This document shows, piece after piece, positions 32,311 to 44,300 of a stretch of 64,000 bases of DNA. Source of the DNA: Diphasiastrum complanatum (lineage: Eukaryota; Streptophyta; Lycopodiopsida; Lycopodiales; Lycopodiaceae); contig CM055097.1 of the NCBI GenBank assembly GCA_029204225.1, positions 29,189,192 to 29,253,191 of the forward strand, in the 5' to 3' direction. How positions within the stretch are numbered: the stretch's first letter is position 1; each line of letters opens with the position of its first letter. The notes under the pieces were generated by a model, which was not told the DNA's origin, did not search any database, and saw only the letters and a program-made list of their open reading frames with translations. The position numbers and the translations under genes were made by a program.

Positions 32311-35300
32311 GGCAGATCTAATATACCATCTATCTATAAATTACACATTTTTTTCCCCAAAAAAGAGGATTTAGGGTGTTTTTGGGTTCACTCGTTCTGG
32401 AATGCAGTTGCAGCAGAATGGAGACAGAAATAAATACAGAGAGAGTATTGAAGAGGCATCAAGATTGTCATTATGAAGTCAAAATAGTATAATTAGTAAA
32501 GCTCGGTGTCTCACCTTATTGTTTCCTCAATGTGAAAAAAATTGCAAAAGAAATTACAAAAATAGAGAGAGAGAGAGAGAGCTTTATTAACGTCTTTTGA
32601 TGCCAAACGGCATATAAGACCAATATCTCAAGTATGATATATACTGAAAGGAGCATGTAAATGTCTCCATAAACAAACAACTACTAGCTAAAATAATTGG
32701 TCTATCAAGACCAGATAAAAAACTCTAGAATCTCTCAAATGGTCTAAAATGCTAATGGACGTGGAAGTCCGAAACATGAGGTGTCATATAACTAACTATA
32801 CAATAACCATCCGAACTAGGTGATAGATCATGTCAACACTGAAACGCTGCTGAAGAAAGTAAGTATAGAAGAGGATGCAGGTACTGGTGCTGAAGCGTTG
32901 GGTCTACGCCCATGAGCTCTAGGTCTATGAGGTCTCCTGGTAACTCCAACATGTGATCCGGAGGCAGTACGCTGACGGCGATCACGATGAGAGTCCCGAG
33001 CTAAAATATCTTACTCATCCTCTGATAAAATATTGGCATCTGCTCTAGATCGTCTCCTGGAGAAAAAGGAGGTAATCTGAGTCTGCTGGGAGTCATGGTA
33101 TCCAAAATGATCTCTCTGACAAATATCTCTACGGAGCAGGAACATCTCACGAAGCATCAATGCCACACATCGAGGGTCAACATATGAAATGAGAGAGCGA
33201 AGTGTGACTGGAGCATCCCGGAAAAGATAATGATAGCGTCCACGAATCTCATAATAGACAGGGCATCTGAATAGGAAATGCTCCTCTGACTCCACCTCAC
33301 CTAATGTGCACATATGAGGGATGCCCTGGAATCGCCATGTCTCCACATATAGCTGGTGTGAGGAAACTCTGAACGGTCACCCAATGTAAAGTGGAGGCAG
33401 TGCGAAAGTCCGCTATCCAAAAAACGAGGCAAAACTGGGACCCCAACATTGTCTAGCTCTAGGAAACTGGAGCGATAGAAGTCCGGTTTGACCCCCAAGG
33501 GCCCCCACAAAGTCACTCGAGAATATGCACGATATATAACTCCCCTGATATACTGATGCGAACCCACTGGAAGATCAGAAATGTCAATGTTGTATGTGCG
33601 TAGAAGACGAGAAGCCTGGGAGTACCATGATAGCTGATGACCTTGAAAATGAAGCTGCTGAGAAGACATAAAAGCTATGCGTAGATATCGTGAAACCAGA
33701 AGACTCATCACTCTCTGAATGTATGTGATCAACCTGAAAATAGCCTCAACTCATAGTGGAATGACGGCAAACTCAGCAAGTATAACCTGGTGAGGAACAA
33801 ATGGTTTGGCCCGGATCATGCGCGAAGCATACTGATCTGTAAACGTGAGATGCTAGTCCAGTCTGACTCTGGAATTCCAGTACACCAGGCCTCTACTGCA
33901 TACATAGTTGTGGGTGCAACAATAGTATCAAATAGGTTGCAATTACTCAAAGGACAGGAAAGTGCTCTGATACCATGTTATGAACATAATCACAAATGTT
34001 GATATCAAATGAAGAACAATGGCTAAAGCCCTACAAGCAATAGCTAAGCATAGACAAGAGATCTCCCACGAAGAGCCCAAGTAATACCTATTAGCTGAGA
34101 ATGAATACAATGAATCCTGTATCTAATGTCTAGCCCTATATATACTTTCTAGAGGCCCTTAGTGGAACCTTCTAGAAATTAGGGCAACTAACTGGAATCG
34201 TAAGAATTCAACCCAAAAAAAAAAGTTTGATCTTATTTTCACATTCTCTTCTAGAATAGCTGAAAGGTGAACCTACCAAATGTCATGCCATCCAAGAGCA
34301 CAAGAAAGGCTCCATGGATATACGCTGCATTCCTTCCAATGTCCTTCTCTGCTATATTGATGTAAGACACCCAGGACAAAAGATCCCTTAATGACAGCAA
34401 CCTTCCACTCTCTTGAAATTGCTGGAACCACTGTAAGCAAACCTAAATGATGTTCAAAGGATATCCAAAAACAAGTTCTCCTCACTAGAAAATTTTGTAA
34501 AACTTGAGAGTTTATTTACAAACATATATGGTATATTCACTTGCCTGCCAAAACTGCAAAAGTGGTTCTACAACACATTCAAGGTGGGGCCCCATTAGCC
34601 TGCCAAAAGAAAGTCACTATTGTCAGGTATGAATAGGACATGACTTGATAAAACCTTAAGTTACAAACACTATACGTATTGTGATTATGTCCAAAAAAAC
34701 TGTCATAACACCTGTTCGTTACAATGCTCTTTATGTCATCCATATCATCAATGGAAGGAACCCATATTTCAGTAAAACGATTCCGAAGGGCCGGAGAAAG
34801 TTCCTTCTTTCCAAAGTCACCTCCAGGATTCATGGTAGCCATAAGATGGAAATTGAAATGACCAATGATTTCCTCCAAAGTGGGCCCTCCTTTCTCAGCC
34901 AACACCTACAGCACAAAATGACACACTTACATCACCAGGCGATCCTCTTGGTTATCAAAAAATTCACCTCTTGATTGGTTACATGCAAGGAGAATTAACA
35001 ATACATTCACAAGTTCTGACTTGCTTCGTTAGAAAAGCACTTAACAAAGGTGTCCAAAACTAATGGTCATCTTCACACTAAAAAACGAATGTTACCCAAA
35101 ATTAGGATCAATCAAAGCTATGTAAACTTGAACTACCTTGCTTCTATAGAGTCTTTGAGTGTAACAAGTATAGGGGATTCTCTTCAAATATAACATCTTC
35201 TAGTTTCATACACGATAATTTTGTTTGTTGAATCAAAAATAGTTTCACTAGTTAATCATGACAAAACAAAAATGGCAAAGATTTCAACAATTACAAGAAG

Positions 35301-38300
35301 ACAAATTAGTAGCAAGAGATAATGTTGTGGTCAGTTAAGAATAGAGCCAACTAACATGAAAACTGTAGAACCATTGGAGGTGCATATAAGAACCATTTAT
35401 ATGAGTCGTCAATTATACAAACACACAAACAAATGCATAATATATACCACTAGTGATACAATCCAGAAAAAAAAACTTGCTTGGTTACATCTTACATGAC
35501 AAAAAAAAAGCTTCAAAAGCAACAAAGTATCCACTTAACTAAGGCAATTATGGCATCAAACAAAACCAAAGCATTGTTGTGAGAGCAATTATTGGTCACT
35601 TATTAGAACCTATAGAGATTAGACTTTAGAAGGTACAAGAGCATGTTAGGGTTCAAAACAAAATCTTAAAAACAATATCCATTTATAGCATTCTACTGAG
35701 CATCAAAAATATCTCAAATTCACTTGAAGCCATATCTTTGGTTACGACCAAAATAGCACAACAAAGAAATGAAATGAAATGAAACGTTCTATAAATGAAA
35801 ATCTTGTTAGGATATTCATGTTTGATTGTTACCTCTAAATGTTATTTGTTCAAGGTAATTGAGGCCAAACCAGCGTGCTATTACCAAGGGCCTATTTTTG
35901 GTAATGATAGTCTAAGTGAGTTTCACTCCAGTCAATAGTATATGTGCATGAATATGTGGACTATTTTGGTAGTCATAGCTATTTAGGATGATTACCAAAT
36001 CTAGAAACTTATTATCAGTCATTTGCTTTAGCAAATTTAGACATAGGCTGAAAATTTGATTTCTGGCACCTAGGACATTCACCAATCTCGTTGGAAATAT
36101 GTCGTAGAATATCGAACAAGTCTAGCCAACCACACAATCACACTCCTCACTACCCGTAGATATCAGTCGACCACAAGAACACTTGTAGAACATTAGTACA
36201 TAAATAGAAAAAGAAGATTGAAGTAGGGCATTGGGGTGGAAGTGCATGGAATCTTCGACCTAGAAGTTCTGATACCATGTTCGAAAAGATGTTACTTGCT
36301 AGCATACAACAATTCCTACGAAGATAAGATTCTCAAAGAGTTCAATGAATGATATACAACATGGAAGAGAGAGTAGGAGAGAGGACATCCTTACTTAACT
36401 CCGAGAGTACCACTAAATTCCATACCAACCATAAACAGTCTTGCTAGTTCAGCCCATACTTGCTCATAGAGCCTAAAAGTGGCCCACTCCACGTACTAGC
36501 ATCCCTGCCATCCTATTCCAAAAAACAATTCTTGGCATGGTATCAAAAACTCTCCTAAAGTCAACAAACTATAGGAGAGGGATCTACATTATTCCTTTCA
36601 CACTTTTTGGCTTTCAAGGTGATGACATGCTATGTTGTTGAGTTCATTAGTCTCAATCCAGCAAGCTAGGTGGGAACACTAATTCCATATTCTCTACTCA
36701 CTTCCCAATTTTCCTTTCTCGGAAGTTCTGCAATCAAGTTGCAAACAATCATTCTTGTGTATGATTTCAAGGATCTTGGTCGTCACCTCCTTTGAAATCG
36801 GGATAAACCTATTCGAATGCCATTATGCTGAAAAACCTAAAGAATTGGCTTTATTAATCAAATTTTAAGGATCTCCACTTCTCCTCCCCACTTCATCATC
36901 TCAGCTAAAAGACCATGTGGTCCTGTGGATCTTGCGACTTTCCATCTGCCAGCTTTGAAGCCTTATTTCAACATCCTCATAAGTTATTATGTCATCTTCA
37001 AATTTGATGCATTTAGCTTTTGTGGCACCCACTCTTTTCATAGAGGTTTTGTACATGCACTACCATATCTTGACATTTGACCTCTCCCAGTTGGTTAGCC
37101 TCAGCATGAAGTTTCTTCCAAAATCTGCATGAATAGGTTATCCATAGTGTAGATAGCAAGACTTGTTTTTCTCTAAGGCAAATTCTCTTCTTTCGTCTCA
37201 AATTGAATGATGAAGTTTTTCTTTAGTTATGTTTTCCATATCCCTTGTCAGCTTCCAATCAATTCGTGCATGTTGGCACTCATCATCATACTAAGCCTTG
37301 CAAGCCTACCCCTACCCCTGCTTTTCTTCAAACACTTCAATGCAGTTTAAATTGTAACATATCAGAATTATTTGCTCATTTTCTCACATGAATTTGTCAA
37401 AGCATATTTTCCAAGCATCTCCTCTAGCTTCAATTCATAAAACTCGATCTTATGATCCATCGTAATAGTTGACAATTTATATTCCTTCGAGTTGCCCTCT
37501 TCCCCATGTTGATCCTGATCTTGATCCTCATATAGCTTCTCAAGCCTTGTTGATCTTTGAGCTCCCTAGTTACTTGAATCTCCTTGTGTTAGAGTTGATT
37601 TTCACATTGTTACCCCTAATGTTGTCATCTAGGATTAATTAGGATTATAGGGCCATGCATGTGTGCTTATTCTAGGGGCCTTTACCTATATTTAGTAAAG
37701 TCAAGTTAGACTATAGTTAGACAAGTTCGAGATTCTAGTGCTTCATTTGGAGCACAAGTCTTGCTATAGATAGGTGTTGGGTGCTTTTACCTTTACCTTA
37801 TATAGAGACATTAATTAGGCAATTGCATTAAGGTTGCTTTTAGATTGCTTTTGCTTTTTGGCATAGACTATTGTCTATAAGTATGTAGTGCACCCTAGTC
37901 CATAGACAATGGGACATAGTTGGAGTTATAGTTCCTTTTATGGTTAAAGAACGAAGCATATGAGGGGATTTTGGCTCCTTCCCTATTTATAAACTCTCTC
38001 CAGTTGTGTCACACAAAAATCAAAAACGACTCAAACAACCACATTAGACCCTTGCTTGGTTTTGCAAAAAAGTCAATTATGATTGATCTTGGGATCTTCA
38101 AGTGTAGCCTTTTGCAATCCTTTCTTCATCTCTCTCTTCCAGCCAACAAGAATCATTACCCTCAATAGTGACGAGATTGCTTGGAGCCCATTTTTGCATT
38201 ATAGTCAACCACCAATAGGACATTCCCGTTCCCAACCAAGTCTTTGTGTCTTTCTGAAGTGTAGAAATGGGTCTTCAATACAGATTTCCCACTTTTTATA

Positions 38301-41300
38301 TCTTGGGAATTGGGGAGGTGAAAAATAACATGTTGAGACATGTCTTGTTTTACAGCTGATTTATTTCCAAAAAAAATATTGTTTATGTGTATTTTCTTGA
38401 AAACTCATATTTTCTTGTCAAGACCCTTTCTAAAGTACCATGCCAAATCCTCTACTACCTACATGATCCTTGTTATACCAAATTCCAATTAGCTCATTTG
38501 CTTCGTGTTCCCCATTTTCCAAAAACAATGAGCACATCCACTTTTTGCAAATAAGATTTAAGAGCAAGTGCTATATTTATAGAAAAATCATCTATGTTCC
38601 AAACATAGCACTTAAGGGTCTCGAGTTCTTAATTTAAGGGTATTGATTAAGAACTCAAAACCCTCAAGTTCTATGTTTGGGACCCTCATGATCATAATCA
38701 ATTCATAGGTCGAGCTAGGCCTTCTAACCTCCTTATAGGACATAGATCCAAGGTCAGTCCATTCGTCAATTATATAAGCTTCTTTACCCCCCATCCCTCT
38801 TGTTATCATCTTGTTGAGTTGTTTTGCCATCTTTAGGAGGTGAAGTCGCAATACGTCGTTGACCGAGATACTCTCCCTTTTAATGTCTTTTGTGCCTTTC
38901 CTACATTTCGTTGGATATACAAGTAATTAGATTCTGACTACTGTGGTTCTTCAATATGCTTGTTCAAAAAAGGGTCACCACTTCCCGTGTATCTTCCTTA
39001 ATCTGTATCATCCTTAGGTTGAGTGCTTTTTGCCTTATTTCTTGTTCCTCTCTTAGGTTTGCTTGTTGCACCCTCTAAGTTACCACCTTGTTTATTGACT
39101 TGATTGAGCAAAATATTAAAACTTGGCTAAGACTTCCTCAACTATCTCTTGCTAACCAAGTTGAGATTCTTTATTGATACTTAATTAAGTGCCTCTATTC
39201 TAGTTCCCATTTCCATCATTTGTTCCATGGCCTCCTTGAGTTGACATTGTAATCTGAAATTTTCTTGCTAAAAATCACGGGTTTGCTCTTGTAACATTAT
39301 ATACTCAACCTTGCTTAGCATTGTGTGTTAGTTTTTTTTTTGGGGGGGGAAGAGGGGGGCAGGGGTGGTGTTTTAGCCAGCCCTAATCGACAAGGAGGCC
39401 AATCAAAGAAAAAGGATAGTGAGCTATAAATCGATGCCAGAGGTTTGAAGAACGTAGAGGGAGAGATGGTAGATTAGATTAAATTACCTTTATTAGCATC
39501 CACAGAGACCAAAATGGGACCAAATAACAAGTCCACCGTGAATATCTTGTAAAAGCCAATAAGCTTCAAAATAAAACTAATGTAAGAACCATGTCTGATT
39601 AGACAATTTCAACATATTCTTAAGTCCATCTTAAGCTTTAATGCCAAAGCTACCAGGCATGCTAAGATTATCATAAGTAAACAAACTCCCTCTGTCGCCT
39701 GCTTGTACAGGGAGGCTCTTCACTCGAGTATTGACTTCATCCGACATGACGAGCAGGCCCGCTACACCTGGACTCGCATCGTGGGTCAGGATATTGGCTT
39801 GGATAGAGATCTTTTTATTGCAGCATGTTACTTTCCACCAGAGTCCTCGTCTTTTGCTGAGGGTATTGGATCTCCATATTAGGACCTCTCACCAGATATT
39901 ATCATATTTTCAGAGCGGGGGCATATTCTCCTCACGGGGGATTTTAATGCCCGGACATCTTCACGACAGATAGAGTTCTTCGACACCACTGATCAGCTAC
40001 GTGTTCGTGCCTTGGACAGTGATATGCTTGAAGTTACCAGGACCTCCGCAGATAGTTTTGGACCTACTACTTCATATGGTGAGCACTTATTGCAGTTTGG
40101 AGAGGCACATGAGCTAGCCATTTATAATGGCTTACCCTGCTGGCCACATTCAGACAGTTATACATGCCACCCTCACAGTGAAGGACATAGTGTCGTTGAC
40201 TATCTCATGGGGTCACCATCCTTTGTACCCATAGTTTCTGACTTCCACGTTTTCCCCACCACCCTTTCTGATCACTCATTTCTCTCCTTCGATATCGGCC
40301 ACCTTCCACCCACTCATTCATCTACACTACCCACGCTTACCCGAGCACCCACGTACACATTTGATCCCACTTACATGCCACTATACCGACAGTCCTTAGC
40401 TTCACTTTTACACTCCTTTCCTCATGACAGTCCAGTCGACACCCAGGCTGATTTCCTCACCACCTCTCTCCACACGGCCGCATCATTAACCCTCCCCACA
40501 AAACCCCACCCCAGAAAGACCCGACGCACACCGTCGACCACTACACCCTCCTTGGTACGATACTGAGTGCCGCTCTCTCCATCAGTCAGTAACCCACTCA
40601 TGCATCCATGCCCCACATCTGCTTCGATCTTCCCGACACTCCTACCATCGTGCTCTCTGTCGTAAGAAACATTCCCATGATGATTCTAGAGGGAAACGTC
40701 TCATTGACCTTCTTTTCAACTCTTCTTCGGGCGCTTTCTGGCGCGAGTTCATTCCTCGCTCTCCACCACCTCTCTTGGAGGACTTCCGCATAGGGACTGA
40801 TTATGCTACTAGCCTGTACACGGTCCCTACCGACTCACCTATCGCCATATCTCCACGGCCACCTGAGTTCTCCTTCTTCACATCTGAAATGGTACTTTCA
40901 GCCATTAAAAAGATGAAGTCCCACAAGGCCAAAGATATCGAAGACCCTGAATCTGAACTCCTTTCCCATGCCTCCGACTTACTAGCCCCCACTATAGCCA
41001 CCCTTCTTAACTCTGCAGTTGTTTCTGGTTTCCCATCCTCCAGGTGCACTAACATTATCCACCCCATCCATAAGAATGGTGACCACATGATTCCGAGTAA
41101 CTACCGCACCATCATGATTGGGCATGTTCTGGCGAATTATATGGTACTATACTGCAGTCTGTTGTGAGCTCAGAGGCGGAGACTAGGAGACTACATGCCA
41201 TGGGTCAGGCTGGTTTCCAAGCACATTATTCTACGGCATATCACATCTTCACATTGCGAGCCTTGATTGAGGAGGCTAAGCACAGGAGAGAGAGGGTTTA

Positions 41301-44300
41301 TTGTTGTTTTGTGGACTTCAGGAAAGCCTTTGATTTTGTTCCTCGCTCATTGCTCATCTATCCATACACTTTCTAAAGTGTTTTTTAATGCATTTTGATG
41401 ATCTTGTTGAATTTTTTGGCTTTCTGCCTCAGCCACATACAGATCTGGATCAAATGTCTCCAAACAGCCGATTGCTCAAGATCTTGTTTCATCAAGCTTC
41501 GAAGTGATTTTATGCTTGCATGTTCTTGCACGAAGTCCTACAAGAACTCCTAGACCTTGCATGGTCAGTGCATGCTCTTGCATGTTGTTGCATGAGCTTG
41601 CATGTTGCTTAAACGTTCTTGCATGTCAATGCATGTTAATTGCATGCGGTCTTTTAAGCCTCGAGGCAACTTGTGGGCTTATTAGATCCAAGATCCTCAA
41701 GCTTCCACTAAACTTTGGTGTCTAGAATTGTGTTTTTTCATGCTCTAGGCCACCCCGATTTTGCAGCAGCACTATCCTCCTCACAGCGCCTTCACGATCA
41801 GGGCTACAGGCTATCATGGTTCTCTCAGGCCTCTCACCTCCTACTGGTATCATTTGGCATCTCCATCATAGAGCTCCCCTCCGACACACATCAGTATATC
41901 AGACGCTTCCTTTATCGCACATATCTAGAGCGGACTTGGCGTAACCAGTTAGGGGTTAAGCCAGCTTTCTACCGGACTCATTTCTTGGAGCTAGATGCAT
42001 CAGGGACCCCGGTCATGCCGCGCTACTTGGACTCGGGACTGCCACATTGCCTCAGATTCACATTGGGGCAGCTCAGGGTGTCCTCTCATCAGCTAGCTAT
42101 TGAGACTGGGAGGTTCCACGGTATTCCCAGAGAGGAGCGGATTTGCCAGTTCTGCTCTCTAGGTGAGGTGGAGTCTGAGGAGCACTTTATATTTAGGTGC
42201 CCTGTATATTATGAGATCAGAGGGCGATATCATTGCCTGTTCCGAGAGATGACTACCACTCTACGCTCTCTCATAGCTTATGAGGACCCACGGTGTGTCG
42301 CTCTGCTGGTACACAAGATGTCCAGACTATGGAGAGATTTATACGAGACACCCCAGCATTTTACCTCACAGCCATTGATTACTTCGTTCTTTACTAGACG
42401 GAGATCGCGTGATTTAGTGCCTGAGGATGAGGATTATGATGATGACGACGACGAGGATGATGGCCGCTCTCATGCTCATAGAGATCAGAGACAACCATCA
42501 TGTTACTACCAGGATTACTAGACATTCTACGCAGAGGCGTACTACTACTATTACACATGCACGTGCTCATGCTCATAGCCGCCGCTGGCAGGCTCCACTG
42601 CTTTCCCATTCTGTGGCTCGCATTACATCTTTTTACAGCATCAACACAACAGCAGCAGCGCAGCCTTGACATCTTACCCTAGATACATATGATTATTATG
42701 CGCACTCTCGCATACGTGTCTATTTTAGTTTGCACTAGATGTTTTCTTTATTACAGTTTGGAGACGTTTTTATACGCTCCCATGGTTACCACATACATGA
42801 CATGTACTTCATTAGTTTTATATGCCTTTTGGCATGGAAGACATTAATAAAGCTTTTGGCATGGAAAAGACGTTAAAGCTTAAAGGTCCTAATACTGTTG
42901 TTCTATCACCTCCATCTTCTTTTATCTCGGCTACCTTCACCGAGAGCCGTTTGCGAGAGCAAAAGGCTCTTAATATCCGAATCAGAGGTATTACGAACTC
43001 CCATGATGTTGTTGGTGAAGCTAAAAAGTTTCTTGAAGAGAGTCTTCAACACCACCACAAGGATATGGATACTAGATGGCGACCTAAGAAAGACCCAGAC
43101 ACTCTTGTCATACGGTTTGCATCTACAACTGGCCGTCATGAAGTGCTAGGGAAAAGATCTACACTGCGGGGCACTACGATATACCTGGATGAAGACCTTA
43201 CTTTCATTCAGGTTCAAGAATGGAAAAAGGCAAAACAGGAGGCTATAACGAATGGAAAGCGGCTGATCTATAGGGATGGTATCATTCGCTTTATAGATAT
43301 TAAACATGTTGCTACTAATGAGATATCTGAGATTATTCAGAGTTAGTGTGAGAGTTAGAGCACTGAAGAGATGCCAGTTGAATCTGTAAATGGTCTTCAT
43401 ACCATATAATCCTGGACACTATCCTCTTCTTAGTTAGATTGTTTTTCAGTTATGTTGCTTGACGGCATTGCTCCGTCTTGAGTCCACTTTACTTGATGTA
43501 CTTGCTCGTCTTATACGCCTTTTGGCATGGAAAAGACGTTAATAAAGCTTCTTCTTCTTCTTCTTCTCTCTCTCCTTCTCTCAATTGCAGCTCCCTCGCT
43601 GATCCATAGCCCGCTGATCCACAGTCCGCTGATGGCTCCACCCTGCACCTGAACCTCCATCGCTGAGCTCCAGTGTTGCCCCCTGTTCATCGCTGCAATT
43701 GCAGCTCCCTCGCTGATCCATAGCCCGCTGATGGCACCTGAAATCTGACTACAGGTCTGATCCTTTGTGTAGCGCTCCATTACCTCTCGCGATGGCCCCT
43801 CCACCTCGCACCAGCCTTACCCGTAGGACACGCTCTCCTGCTGCCACCTCACCCCCTCCCACCCACTCCCCTGCTGCCACCTCACCCCTTCCCACCGCTG
43901 CCCCAGCCTCCACGGATGTCACCACAGCCTCCAACGCTGCTCCTGTAGAACACATTGCTGCCTCTGACTCCATCGCTGCCTCCTCCATCACTGCCTCTGA
44001 CTCCAGCGCTGCCCTTCCCATCACGACTTCCATCGCTGCCCCACTCCAACCTACTGTTGTGGCGCCCCCTCTGGATGTACAGTTGCCGAGGTGGAACCTG
44101 TCCGCCCACCAATCTCGACCCTGCCTGCTCATCCCGCTCCTACGCTCCAGCCCGTTTCGGTCTCTCTCTCGTTTCCTGAGCCCATCCTCCCCAAGCCGAC
44201 TGATGCTATCTTCCTCACGGCACCACCATCTACAACAAATATCCCATACACGCCCTCCAGATCAACGGAACTTTTCTCCTCTTGGCAGCTCGACCAAATC

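Larger units (their letters stand above)
39694..42880 (+). mobile_element. 5'-truncated LINE (copy G) lacking the RT core, with duplicated 3' signature
   Basis: Begins in the endonuclease (SVACLYREALH), runs through linker and the first half of RT to FVDFRKAFDFVPRSLLI (41358). Then 380 bp of unrelated sequence replace the RT core, and the C-terminal domain resumes at about 41745. The 3' UTR ends with hairpin TATGCC-TTTT-GGCAT and ATTAATAAAGCTT, followed at once by a second partial copy of the same signature. No (CT)n tail. Antisense in an MDN1 intron. Confidence 0.85.

Noticed and set aside
41359-41744. Intron inside a functional LINE gene
   Set aside because: About 1.2 kb of RT core is missing at the site, so splicing out the island would not restore RT.
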